Below, piece after piece: positions 35,689 through 44,821 of a stretch of DNA of 52,186 bases; within the stretch, counting starts at the first letter, position 1, and the number at the start of each line of letters is the position of its first letter. Source of the DNA: Gammaproteobacteria bacterium (GTDB lineage Bacteria; Pseudomonadota; Gammaproteobacteria; SZUA-140); contig WFNO01000088.1 of the NCBI GenBank assembly GCA_015488555.1, forward strand, positions 1 through 52,186, given 5' to 3'. The notes under the pieces were generated by a model. It saw only the letters and a program-made list of their open reading frames with translations, was not told where the DNA came from and did not search any database. Made by a program: the position numbers and the translations under genes.

Positions 35689-35697
35689 CCGAGACAA
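35670..35697 (-). promoter_or_regulatory. Candidate sigma-70 promoter of rpoH
   Basis: TTGTCT (35697-35692), spacer 16, TTATTA (35675-35670) on the minus strand. The -10 overlaps the first arm of CIRCE by three bases. It is a moderate match that could supply basal transcription. Confidence 0.45.
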
Positions 35698-35875
35698 GAA
35701 AATTTTCCAACCTGTCTCACATGCGGGCGAATTTCCCAAACACATCAACACCTTATGTATTTTTATTTTTTCAATAAGTTACGTGTGCGTGGCAGCGGTT
35801 GCGTGGCGGAAGCCCGAGTATCGGATGCTTTGGCCCTGCCGGGCGGCATGGCGTCAGGTGCGATGGGGTGCAATG

Positions 35876-38800
35876 TCAAGAGCGTTTGCCTGCACGCCGG
35901 CTGCGCGTGCAGAGCCCCCGGGCTATTAAGAATTCTTCGACTTCTTCCGCCAGCAAGGGCTCGCTGAACAGATAGCCCTGCATGGCATCGCAGTCGCACC
36001 GACGCAGGAATTCCAGCTGCTCTTCGGTCTCCACCCCTTCCGCCGTGACCCGCATATTGAGGCGGTGTGCCATAGCAGTGATGGCGCTGACGATGGTGGC
36101 ATCGTCCGGATCTGTGGTGATGTCACGAATGAAAGTGCGATCAATCTTGAGACTGTCCACAGGGAAGCGTTTCAGATAGCTGAGAGAGGAATAGCCGGTG
36201 CCGAAATCGTCGATAGCCAGCCGCACACCCATGCGGTGCAAGGCCTCGAGGTTGCTCAGGGAAGCGTGGTTGTGCTGCATGAGCACGCTCTCGGTGATCT
36301 CAAGTTCCAGAAGATGGGCTGGTATCCCTGTCTCTTCCAGGACGCGGGCCACCTGGATGTTGAGTTCTGGATCGTGGAACTGGCGCCCAGAGATGTTGAT
36401 GGCGATGTGCAGAGGCCGGCCCAATAGTTCGTTCCAGCGCGCCGCATGGCGACAGGCAGTGCGCAATACCCAATGCCCCACTTCCGTGATGAGTCCGGTT
36501 TCCTCCAGAATAGGAATGAACTGAGCGGGGTTGACCGGACCCAGCTCCGGATGTTGCCAGCGCAACAGGGCCTCCATGCCCAGTAGGGCCTTGCCCCGTA
36601 CTTCCACCTGAGGCTGGTAGACAAGATGGAATTTCTCCTCCGGCAGGGCCTGGCGTAGGCCGCTTTCTAAAGTTAGACGTTCCATGGCCGCTTCGCCCAT
36701 GTCTGTAGCATAAAATTGGTAGTTGTTGCGACCCCGCTCCTTGGCTCGATACATTGCCGCGTCGGCATGCTTGAGCATGGTGGCGGCGTCACGGCCATCG
36801 TCCGGACAGAGGCTGATGCCGATGCTGGTGGTCACATACAAGTCTGGCCCCTCCACCTTGAAGGGCTTGGCCAGGGCCGCGCGAATCTTGTCTGCCACTT
36901 GGGAAACTGCCTGTACCGAAGGTACGTCCTCCAGCAGGATGGCGAATTCGTCCCCTCCGAAACGCGACACCGTGTCGCCTTCCCGCACGCAGCGAGTAAG
37001 CAGCCGTGCAAAGGCCTGCAGCAGACGATCGCCAGTGTCGTGTCCCAGGGTGTCATTGATGGTTTTGAAGCGATCTACGTCCAGGAACATCAACGCCACG
37101 CGACTGCCCTCTGCCCGGCGTCGGGACAGCGCATGGCTGAGGCGGTCCATGAACAGGGCACGATTGGGTAGATCGGTGAGCACGTCGTGATAGGCCAAAT
37201 GGTGCAGGCGTTCCTCAGCCTGCATGCGCTCGGTGATGTCCTTGCCGGTGGAAATGAAATGGGTAATGCGACCGGCATCGTCCAATAGAGGGGTAATACT
37301 TTTTTCTTCGTAATACAGGCTGCCGTCCTTGCGGCGATTGATCATCACGTCGCGGTAAACCTGTCCCGACAGGAGTGTCTGCCACATGTGTTCGTAGAAC
37401 TCCGGTTCGTGACGCCCGGATTTGAACAAGCGAGGTGTCTGCCCAAGGACCTCCTCGCGGGTGTAGCCCGTGGTCTTTTCGAAGGCTGGATTGACGTATT
37501 CGATAATGCCCTGCGCATCGGTGATGCAGATGGAGTCCGCCGTCTGCTCCACTGCTCGGGTGAGTTTGAGCATCTCTGCGCGTGCCCGCTGGCGCTCGGT
37601 GATATCGAAGGCATAGATGCTCACGTACTGATCAGCGGCACTGGGTGTGAACATGAACGAATATTCCCGGTCACCACAAGGGATATCTACCTCTACGTTC
37701 TGCTCACAGGCCAGCGCCTCCGCGCAGTGATGCAGGATTTCCTCGGGCACCGGCTCGTTTACGCGGCAACCCCAATGCTCCAGCAAAAACTGAGCCCCCT
37801 GATTGGCGAAGATGAGCCTGCCGTCACTGCGCACCCGTAATACCGGGCTAGGGTTGCCGATGGGGAACTTGATCAGGTCTGCGATCTCCGTCGCGGCCTG
37901 TTTGTGGGACAGCTCGGCAGCCATGCGGTTGGCAAAAATCCGGAGGATGGACTCCGCCACTTGGTGATCCTCCATGGGACGTCGGCTCATCACCGCAGCC
38001 AATCCCAGGATCTGCCCTTCCGTATCGAAGAGCGGCATACCCAGATAACTCACCAGCTCCATATCCATCCCCATCATCTCGGTACAGTGGGGAAAGCGTT
38101 CGGGGAGTCCATCGGGAATGCAATACCCGTTTTCAGCCAGTGCCAGTTCGCAGGGCGTACCCCTGGTCGCATAACAGAAGTTGCTGGTAATCTCACCGTC
38201 CATACATACCGCCAGCATCTCTCCTTTACTGGTGTCCTCGCTGCAAAAAGCAGCGATGAAAGCCACGTCCATATCGAGCGTACGAGCGAGATTCTTCGCC
38301 AGGATGCGGAAGAATTCGTCACCGGTGGAAGAGGACACCGCGTTGGCCACCTCCACCAACACCCGCTCGATACGCTCTTTCTCGTCGGTCTGACGGCGCA
38401 GGGCTTCCTCGGCCTCTTTCTGCTGGGTGATGTCTTCATAGGTGCCCAATACCCCGATGATATTGTTGTCCATGTCCGTGAGGGGAATCTTGCTGGTACG
38501 CAGCCACAGTTTCCTGCCGTCCGGACCGATCTGGGGTTCCTCGAAATTGAGCTTGGCTTGTCCACTCTCCATCACCTGACGATCGTCCTCGCGATAGAGA
38601 TCGGCGTACTCGCGCCATACCAGCTGGTAATCGTCCTTGCCCACGATCTCTTGCGGATTGGACATACCAGCATCCTCCGCAAAGCGCTGGTTACAGCCCA
38701 AGTATTTGAAATCACGTCCCTTCCAAAATACACGTACGGGAATAGTATCCAGAACCAACTGCAACATTTTGCGCGAACGCTTCACGGCCTCTTCTACTCG

Positions 38801-39952
38801 GCGCCGCTGTGCAATCTGCTTCTCTAGTTTGGCATTCACCTCCACCAGGTCCGCTGCCAGGGATTCCACCTCACGTGTACGGCGGATCGAACCAAGCTGC
38901 AACATACACAGCAAAGAGGTCAACAACAGTCCACCAGCCAGGGTCAACCAGGGCTCCCAGGTATTGTGGGCGCTGACGAAGGCCGCCCCCGGCTGAAAGA
39001 CCAGATACCATTCCCGCCCCGGCACCTCCAAGAGCGCACGCCACTGGAAATCGCCGCGTGTGGCCACCACTTCTCCATCGGAGTGATGTTCATGATCCAG
39101 CTTCGTGTCGTAATGGAACAACACCCGCTCCGAGGCTGGCGCCGTGGCATCTAGCATGAGGATGTTGAGATCGAAGATTCCCCAGGACACCACCGCTTCA
39201 CCTACCAGGGTACTGATGTCAATCACACCGACGAGGAAGCCCTGCAATTCCGCCCGCCGCTCTTCCAAATCCCCTAAGGGCTTCGCACTTGAGAAGACCG
39301 GCTTGAGGGCCAGCACCCCGTAGAGTCCCCCCTCTTCGTTCAACGGCAGGCGCTGACTGATCACTGTCTCACCTGTTTCTAGCGCCTGAGCCATGGCCTG
39401 CCGATACATCGGCTCACTGGCCAAATCGAAGCCTATCTGGTGCAGAGACCGCCCCATACTCTCCAGATACTCGATGGGAAAATACTCCGATTGCTCCGGC
39501 AGGCGTTCATGCTTGTCAGAGGCACTGAAGGGCTTTCCAACCATGTGACCGAAGTCCGCAGGTGGCTGGCGTTCGAAAGCAGCATGCACTTCGTGAGAGA
39601 CACGCGGTACCCAGGCAAGTTCCAGCAAGGCCTGATGTTTGAACAAGGGCCCGCGAGCGAAGGAACCGAATTCCTCGCGGGAAACGAAATCAGAACTGCG
39701 ATAGAGGCCATGCAGGTATTCGATGGCCTCGAGGTTGAGTTGGATTTCTTTCTGTAAAGTGACCTTGTGGGCCGAGGCCAGCAATTTGAAGTCCGCCTGC
39801 GTGGATTGCATCTCGGCGTGACGCACGAAGAAGAAAGCACCCAGTGAGAGGACTACCCCACCTACGAGCAACAATTTGAGTAGCAGGAACTGGCGCTCGA
39901 CGGGACTACCACGGCCTCGACTGAGGAAATTGAAGGTCTTGCTGCGGTTCAT
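35876..39952 (-). CDS. CHASE/PAS/GAF/GGDEF/EAL dual c-di-GMP signalling protein
   Basis: A 1358-residue membrane sensor. The order is helix 1 (about 23-43), a periplasmic CHASE domain (60-290, with ALLELAWVPRVSHEVHAAFE), helix 2 (333-354), a coiled-coil, PAS (394-512), GAF (530-680), a weaker PAS-like segment (690-790), PAS (795-910), GGDEF (918-1080) and EAL (1090-1345). The cyclase signature GGDEF is intact at 999-1003, with an inhibitory I-site REGD at 990-993. The phosphodiesterase has EALLRW at 1127-1132 and DDFGTGYSS, so both activities look possible. The ATG at 39952 sits shortly before helix 1. An upstream GTG or ATG would add 30-36 residues without homology. It is a single gene, 274 bases upstream of rpoH, with likely effects through the PilZ protein or other c-di-GMP receptors. 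Confidence 0.93.
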   Translation of the reverse strand: MNRSKTFNFLSRGRGSPVERQFLLLKLLLVGGVVLSLGAFFFVRHAEMQSTQADFKLLASAHKVTLQKEIQLNLEAIEYLHGLYRSSDFVSREEFGSFARGPLFKHQALLELAWVPRVSHEVHAAFERQPPADFGHMVGKPFSASDKHERLPEQSEYFPIEYLESMGRSLHQIGFDLASEPMYRQAMAQALETGETVISQRLPLNEEGGLYGVLALKPVFSSAKPLGDLEERRAELQGFLVGVIDISTLVGEAVVSWGIFDLNILMLDATAPASERVLFHYDTKLDHEHHSDGEVVATRGDFQWRALLEVPGREWYLVFQPGAAFVSAHNTWEPWLTLAGGLLLTSLLCMLQLGSIRRTREVESLAADLVEVNAKLEKQIAQRRRVEEAVKRSRKMLQLVLDTIPVRVFWKGRDFKYLGCNQRFAEDAGMSNPQEIVGKDDYQLVWREYADLYREDDRQVMESGQAKLNFEEPQIGPDGRKLWLRTSKIPLTDMDNNIIGVLGTYEDITQQKEAEEALRRQTDEKERIERVLVEVANAVSSSTGDEFFRILAKNLARTLDMDVAFIAAFCSEDTSKGEMLAVCMDGEITSNFCYATRGTPCELALAENGYCIPDGLPERFPHCTEMMGMDMELVSYLGMPLFDTEGQILGLAAVMSRRPMEDHQVAESILRIFANRMAAELSHKQAATEIADLIKFPIGNPSPVLRVRSDGRLIFANQGAQFLLEHWGCRVNEPVPEEILHHCAEALACEQNVEVDIPCGDREYSFMFTPSAADQYVSIYAFDITERQRARAEMLKLTRAVEQTADSICITDAQGIIEYVNPAFEKTTGYTREEVLGQTPRLFKSGRHEPEFYEHMWQTLLSGQVYRDVMINRRKDGSLYYEEKSITPLLDDAGRITHFISTGKDITERMQAEERLHHLAYHDVLTDLPNRALFMDRLSHALSRRRAEGSRVALMFLDVDRFKTINDTLGHDTGDRLLQAFARLLTRCVREGDTVSRFGGDEFAILLEDVPSVQAVSQVADKIRAALAKPFKVEGPDLYVTTSIGISLCPDDGRDAATMLKHADAAMYRAKERGRNNYQFYATDMGEAAMERLTLESGLRQALPEEKFHLVYQPQVEVRGKALLGMEALLRWQHPELGPVNPAQFIPILEETGLITEVGHWVLRTACRHAARWNELLGRPLHIAINISGRQFHDPELNIQVARVLEETGIPAHLLELEITESVLMQHNHASLSNLEALHRMGVRLAIDDFGTGYSSLSYLKRFPVDSLKIDRTFIRDITTDPDDATIVSAITAMAHRLNMRVTAEGVETEEQLEFLRRCDCDAMQGYLFSEPLLAEEVEEFLIARGLCTRSRRAGKRS

Positions 39953-40197
39953 CGGCCCAGGAATGGATGATGCTGGCTTGAACTTGGGGCGCGCGTGTAC
40001 GAGAAAAGCGAAAACAAGGAGGTATGCTCTACCCTCCCGCATCTGCCGGCCTGTCCCCACAGGCCTCGTCCTGTAGTGTATCGACCCGCTCTAGAATTTA
40101 CTTAACAGATTGAGGAATAGAAGAATATCGAAAGCAGCATGCCGATCTCTCTCCAAGCTTCCCTTTCCTGGTCTCTGTCATGAGGTAAGGGTGCCGA

Positions 40198-41277
40198 TCA
40201 GTCGATATGCTTCAGAATGACCCGGCGCACCGCCTCCAGTTCCGCGGCCACGGTGTGCACCGGTCCCTGGCACTGGCGCACGGCGGTGTCCGGGTCCTTG
40301 AGGCCGTGACCGGTGAGGGTGCAGACCACGCGGCTGCCTTCCGGGATCTTGCCGGCGCGGATGTCTTTCATGGCGCCGGCCAGGGAGACGGCGGAGGCCG
40401 GCTCGCAGAAGATGCCTTCGCGTTCCGCCAGCAATTTCTGCGCGGCCAGGATCTCTTCGTCGCTGAACTCGTCGAACCAACCGCCAGACTCGCGCTTGGC
40501 GGCCCAGGCCAGGTCCCAGCTCTGGGGATTGCCGATGCGAATGGCCGTGGCCACGGTCTCCGGCTGCGCCACCGGGCCCCCGCGCAGGAAGGGGGCCGCA
40601 CCGCTGGCCTGGTAGCCGCACATCACCGGGCGGCTGTTCACCACGCCGTGCTCGTGGTACTCGCTGTAGCCCATCCAGTAAGCAGAGATGTTGCCGGCAT
40701 TGCCCACCGGCAGGCAGTGATAGTCCGGCGCCGCGCCCAGTTCCTCCACGATCTCGAAGGCTGCGGTCTTCTGTCCCTGCAGGCGGTAGGGATTGATGGA
40801 GTTGACGATGGTCACCGGCGCTTCCTCGCCCACGCGCTTCACCAGTTCCATGCCGGCGTCGAAATTGTCCTGGATCTGGATCACCACCGCCCCGTGCATC
40901 ATGGCCTGGGCCAGCTTGCCCAGGGCGATCTTGCCCTCGGGAATGAGCACGAAGGCGGTGATGCCGGCACGCGCGGCGTAGGCCGCCGCCGAGGCCGAGG
41001 TGTTGCCGGTGGAGGCGCAGACGATGGCCCGGCTGCCTTCGTCCACCGCCTTGGTCACGGCCACGGTCATGCCGCGGTCCTTGAAGGAACCCGTGGGATT
41101 GAGGCCCTCGTACTTGACGTACAAGTCCACTTCCTTGCCCAAGAGGCGGGGGATGTGGTGCAGGCGGATGAGGGGCGTGTCGCCCTCCCCCAGGCTGATG
41201 ATGCGCATGTCGTCGTGTACCGGCAGGCGATCGCGGTAGCGGTCGATCAGGCCGGTATAGCGGGGGCGAAACGGCAT
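40198..41277 (-). CDS. thrC: Threonine synthase
   Basis: ThrC converts O-phosphohomoserine to threonine with PLP. The 359-residue fold-type II enzyme has the PLP Lys66 in [11 protein letters not shown], the phosphate-binding SASTGN-like [19 protein letters not shown], and [14 protein letters not shown]. This is the short class, lacking the N-terminal extension of the E. coli enzyme. A GAGGAG precedes the ATG. It lies 42 bases after hom and ends the alaC-hom-thrC set. Confidence 0.96.
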   Translation of the reverse strand: MPFRPRYTGLIDRYRDRLPVHDDMRIISLGEGDTPLIRLHHIPRLLGKEVDLYVKYEGLNPTGSFKDRGMTVAVTKAVDEGSRAIVCASTGNTSASAAAYAARAGITAFVLIPEGKIALGKLAQAMMHGAVVIQIQDNFDAGMELVKRVGEEAPVTIVNSINPYRLQGQKTAAFEIVEELGAAPDYHCLPVGNAGNISAYWMGYSEYHEHGVVNSRPVMCGYQASGAAPFLRGGPVAQPETVATAIRIGNPQSWDLAWAAKRESGGWFDEFSDEEILAAQKLLAEREGIFCEPASAVSLAGAMKDIRAGKIPEGSRVVCTLTGHGLKDPDTAVRQCQGPVHTVAAELEAVRRVILKHID

Positions 41278-41319
41278 GATGGGACTCCTCGGATCTGGAA
41301 CGGGGGCGGAACCGCGTCT

Positions 41320-42636
41320 TCAATCATCCTTGTCCAGCGGCTCCATGCGTATGCGCGTCACGCGGCCTTCCACGGTGGGCAGGGCCTCGATGCGCTCGAT
41401 GGCCTGGTTCATCCGCCGCTCCACCACCCGGTGCGTGAGCATGATGACGGAGACGTCGCTGGCACTGCCCACGGGCTCCTTCTGCAGCACCGCCTCGATG
41501 CTGATGCCCTGGTCGCCCAGGATGCGCGTGATGTCCGCCAGCACCCCGGGGCGGTCCTCCACCTGCATGCGCAGGTAGTAGGCGGTCTCCACCTCCTCCA
41601 TGGGCAGGACGGGGATGTCGGACAGGGCATCGGGCTGGAAGGCCAGATGGGGCACGCGGTTCTCCGGGTCTGTGGTGAGCGTACGGGTGACGTCCACCAG
41701 GTCCGCCACCACCGCGGAGGCGGTGGGCTCGCGCCCGGCACCAGCACCGTAATAGAGCGTGGGCCCCACCGCATCGCCCTTCACGAGCACCGCGTTCATC
41801 ACCCCGTCCACGTTGGCGATGAGCCGGCGATGGGGAATCAGGGTGGGATGGACGCGCAGCTCGATGCCGCGTGCCGTGCGCCGGGTGAGCCCCAGGTGCT
41901 TGATGCGATAGCCCAGTTGCTCGGCATAGTCCACGTCCGCGCGGGTGACGTGGGAGATGCCCTCGGTGTAGACCTTGTCGAACTGCAGGGGGATGCCGAA
42001 GGCGATGGCGGCGATGATGGTGAGCTTGTGGGCGGCATCGATGCCCTCCACGTCGAAGGTGGGATCGGCCTCGGCATACCCCAGGGCCTGGGCCTCGGCC
42101 AGCACCTCGGCGAAATCGCGCCCCTTGTCACGCATCTCGGTGAGGATGAAATTGCCGGTACCGTTGATGATCCCCGCCACCCATTCGATGCGGTTGGCGG
42201 CCAGCCCTTCGCGCAAGGCCTTGATGATGGGAATGCCGCCGGCCACCGCGGCCTCGAAGGCCACCATCACCCCTTTCCTCTGGGCAGCGGCGAAGATCTC
42301 GTTGCCGTGCATGGCGATCAGGGCCTTGTTGGCGGTGACCACGTGCTTGCCGTTGTCGATGGCCCGCAGCACCAGCTCCCGGGCCGGCTCGTAGCCCCCG
42401 ATGAGTTCCACCACGATGTCGATCTCGGGCCGGTCCACCACAGCGAAGGGATCGGTGCCGATGGTCATGCCCTCGGTATTGACGTCCGGGAAAGAGGTCT
42501 CGCGTGCCGCGGCATGGGTGATCTGGATGCCGCGCCCGGCACGGCGGGCAATCTCCTCCTGGTTGCGGGCCAGTACGTTGGCGGTACCGCCGCCCACCGT
42601 GCCCAGCCCTAGCAGTCCCACTTTGACCGGATTCAA
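41320..42636 (-). CDS. hom: Homoserine dehydrogenase with C-terminal ACT domain
   Basis: Hom reduces aspartate semialdehyde to homoserine. The 438-residue monofunctional enzyme has the NAD(P) motif [16 protein letters not shown] near the N-terminus. [32 protein letters not shown] and [12 protein letters not shown] follow in the catalytic domain. The C-terminal ACT domain (from about residue 355, [17 protein letters not shown]) would give threonine feedback control. The only start fitting homologues is TTG at 42636, six bases after a GGGAGGA, and it overlaps the alaC stop in TTGA. The open frame continues upstream inside alaC without homology. Confidence 0.94.
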   Translation of the reverse strand: MNPVKVGLLGLGTVGGGTANVLARNQEEIARRAGRGIQITHAAARETSFPDVNTEGMTIGTDPFAVVDRPEIDIVVELIGGYEPARELVLRAIDNGKHVVTANKALIAMHGNEIFAAAQRKGVMVAFEAAVAGGIPIIKALREGLAANRIEWVAGIINGTGNFILTEMRDKGRDFAEVLAEAQALGYAEADPTFDVEGIDAAHKLTIIAAIAFGIPLQFDKVYTEGISHVTRADVDYAEQLGYRIKHLGLTRRTARGIELRVHPTLIPHRRLIANVDGVMNAVLVKGDAVGPTLYYGAGAGREPTASAVVADLVDVTRTLTTDPENRVPHLAFQPDALSDIPVLPMEEVETAYYLRMQVEDRPGVLADITRILGDQGISIEAVLQKEPVGSASDVSVIMLTHRVVERRMNQAIERIEALPTVEGRVTRIRMEPLDKDD

Positions 42637-43844
42637 GGCTGTCCTCCCATGGCAATATTGTGTCGTTGATCCTTTCTGAACATGGCGCGGATGCCGCGCA
42701 GGGCTTGGCGCGTGCGGTGCTCGTTCTCGATGAGGCCGAAACGCACGAAGCCGTCCCCGTACTCGCCGAAACCGATGCCGGGCGACACCGCCACCTTGGC
42801 CTCCTCCAGCAGTTTCTTGGAGAATTCCAGCGAACCTAGATGGCGATAGGGCTCGGGTATGGGGGCCCATACGAACATGGTGGCCTTGGGCTTCTCCACC
42901 GGCCAGCCGGCGGCATTGAGCCCGTCGCACAACACGTCACGGCGCCGCTGATAGATGGCGGTGATCTGGGCCACGCAATCCTGCGGGCCCTCCAGAGCGG
43001 TGATGGCGGCCACCTGAATGGGCGTGAACATGCCGTAGTCCAGATAGGACTTGATGCGCGCCAGGGCCGCCACCAGGGTGGCGTTGCCGCACATGAAGCC
43101 CACCCGCCAGCCGGGCATGTTGTAGCTCTTGGAGAGACTGAAGAACTCCACGGCCAGATCCTTGGCCCCGGGCACCTGGAGAATGGAGGGCGCGCGGTAA
43201 CCGTCGAAGGTGATGTCGGCATAGGCCAGATCGTGCACCACCCAGATGCCGTGCTCGCGGGCCACGGCCACCACCTTCTCGAAAAAGGCCAGGTCCACAC
43301 ACTGAGTGGTGGGATTGCACGGAAAATTGAGCAGCAGCATCTTGGGCCGTGGCCAGGAATCCTTGATGGCCTTCTCCAGTTCCTGGAAGAAGTCCCCGCC
43401 GGGCACCAGGGGTACGTGACGGATGTCGGCACCGGCGATGACGAAGCCATAGGGATGGATGGGATAGGCCGGATTGGGCACCAGCACGGCATCGCCCGGC
43501 CCCACCGTGGCCAGGGCCAGATGCGCCAGCCCCTCCTTGGAGCCGATGGTGACGATGGCCTCGGATTCGGGATCCAGCGACACCTGGTAGCGCTGCTCGT
43601 ACCAACGGCAGATGGCGCGGCGCAGGCGCGGGATGCCGCGCGACATGGAATAGCGATGGATGTCGGGGCGTTGGGCTACCTCAACCAGCTTGGCCACGAT
43701 ATGGGGCGGCGTGGGCTGATCCGGATTGCCCATGCCGAAATCGACGATGTCCTCACCCCGCGCGCGCGCCTTAGCCTTCAATTCGTTGACGATATTGAAG
43801 ACGTAGGGCGGCAGTCGTTTGATACGGGGGAAGTCTTCGATCAC
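42633..43844 (-). CDS. alaC: Alanine transaminase AlaC
   Basis: AlaC (YfdZ) makes alanine from pyruvate and glutamate. The 403-residue fold-type I aminotransferase has [38 protein letters not shown] at its start. [12 protein letters not shown] and the PLP Lys in [21 protein letters not shown] follow. No ATG fits the N-terminus: GTG at 43844 aligns with homologues, and a TTG at 43877 would add 11 residues. The stop overlaps the TTG start of hom, so alaC-hom-thrC is a coupled operon, a common gammaproteobacterial arrangement. Confidence 0.93.
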   Translation of the reverse strand: MIEDFPRIKRLPPYVFNIVNELKAKARARGEDIVDFGMGNPDQPTPPHIVAKLVEVAQRPDIHRYSMSRGIPRLRRAICRWYEQRYQVSLDPESEAIVTIGSKEGLAHLALATVGPGDAVLVPNPAYPIHPYGFVIAGADIRHVPLVPGGDFFQELEKAIKDSWPRPKMLLLNFPCNPTTQCVDLAFFEKVVAVAREHGIWVVHDLAYADITFDGYRAPSILQVPGAKDLAVEFFSLSKSYNMPGWRVGFMCGNATLVAALARIKSYLDYGMFTPIQVAAITALEGPQDCVAQITAIYQRRRDVLCDGLNAAGWPVEKPKATMFVWAPIPEPYRHLGSLEFSKKLLEEAKVAVSPGIGFGEYGDGFVRFGLIENEHRTRQALRGIRAMFRKDQRHNIAMGGQP

Positions 43845-44056
43845 CTCGACACTCTCGGTCGCTGAACAAAAACTCAAAAAAGCTTATCTTAACAGAGTTT
43901 GCTTCGGGCACCAGGGCCCTAGCCGATTGCAGATCCGGCACTGCGAATATCGGGTTGCGACGAATCGAACAGGCAGAGCAGGACCGAACGCGAAACAGAC
44001 GTTGCCGGAAGGCACAAGATGATGCCGGCCGGTGCAAGAGTAAGGAAATACGGCGA

Positions 44057-44135
<79 letters not shown>

Positions 44136-44180
44136 TTCGTCCTTTGCCGGCGGCCACCGCCGGCGGCCGCGCGTATTAGA

Positions 44181-44537
44181 TCAGCTTTTGAGGATTTTGA
44201 GAACCCCTTCCAGCTCCTTGCGCACCTCGCGCACGATCTGCCGGCTGCGGCTGATGTCCTGCTTCATCTCCGCGCCCGACAACTGCTGCCGGGCCCCGCC
44301 GATGGTGAACCCCTTGTGATAGAGCAGATCGCGGATCTGGCGCACCAGCATCACGTCCTGGCGCTGGTAATAACGCCGGTTGCCGGCCCGCTTGACGGGC
44401 GAGAGCTGCGGGAATTCCTGCTCCCAGTAACGCAGGACGTGGGGCTTCACGCCGCAGAGCTCGCTCACCTCGCCGATGGTGAAATAGCGCTTGGCCGGAA
44501 TGGGGGGCAGTTCGTCATTGTTGCTGGGTTCCAGCAT
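44181..44537 (-). CDS. MerR-family transcriptional regulator
   Basis: A 118-residue regulator with an N-terminal winged helix [68 protein letters not shown], followed by a short coiled-coil. It lacks a C-terminal effector domain or metal-binding cysteines, so the signal is unknown. It overlaps the 3' end of ihfA by 23 bases in another frame, with GGAGG close before its ATG. Translation is probably coupled to ihfA, and this pairing recurs in many gammaproteobacteria. Confidence 0.9.
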   Translation of the reverse strand: MLEPSNNDELPPIPAKRYFTIGEVSELCGVKPHVLRYWEQEFPQLSPVKRAGNRRYYQRQDVMLVRQIRDLLYHKGFTIGGARQQLSGAEMKQDISRSRQIVREVRKELEGVLKILKS

Positions 44538-44817
44538 AGGCCTCCACCCGCGCTTTGAGTTTTTGCCCGGGGTGGAAGGTCACCACACGCCGGGCGGTGA
44601 TGGGAATTTCTTCACCGGTCTTGGGGTTGCGCCCCGGCCGCTCGTTCTTCTCCCTCAGGTTGAAATTGCCAAAGCCCGACAGCTTGACCTGCTGTCCGCA
44701 CTCCAGGGCGTGCCGGATCTCCTCGAAGAACATCTCCACCAGTTCCTTGGCCTCGCGCTTGTTGAGTCCGAATTCCTCGAACAGCTTTTCCGCCATGTCC
44801 GCTTTCGTCAGTGCCAT
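44515..44817 (-). CDS. ihfA: Integration host factor alpha subunit
   Basis: IHF-alpha pairs with IHF-beta to bend DNA sharply at specific sites. The 100 residues (E. coli 99) contain [35 protein letters not shown]. The HU-family signature [41 protein letters not shown] includes the intercalating Pro (NPKTGE). It follows pheT by 4 bases, the standard location. Confidence 0.97.
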   Translation of the reverse strand: MALTKADMAEKLFEEFGLNKREAKELVEMFFEEIRHALECGQQVKLSGFGNFNLREKNERPGRNPKTGEEIPITARRVVTFHPGQKLKARVEAYAGTQQQ

Positions 44818-44821
44818 AGGC

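Noticed and set aside
35602-35751. 50-codon N-terminal extension of rpoH
   Set aside because: It covers the CIRCE and promoter elements, has no homology to RpoH, and the ATG at 35601 has its own Shine-Dalgarno.
40207-42612. 801-codon open frame on the plus strand opposite thrC and hom
   Set aside because: Antisense shadow of two clear enzymes, His/Gly/Asp-rich composition without any domain.
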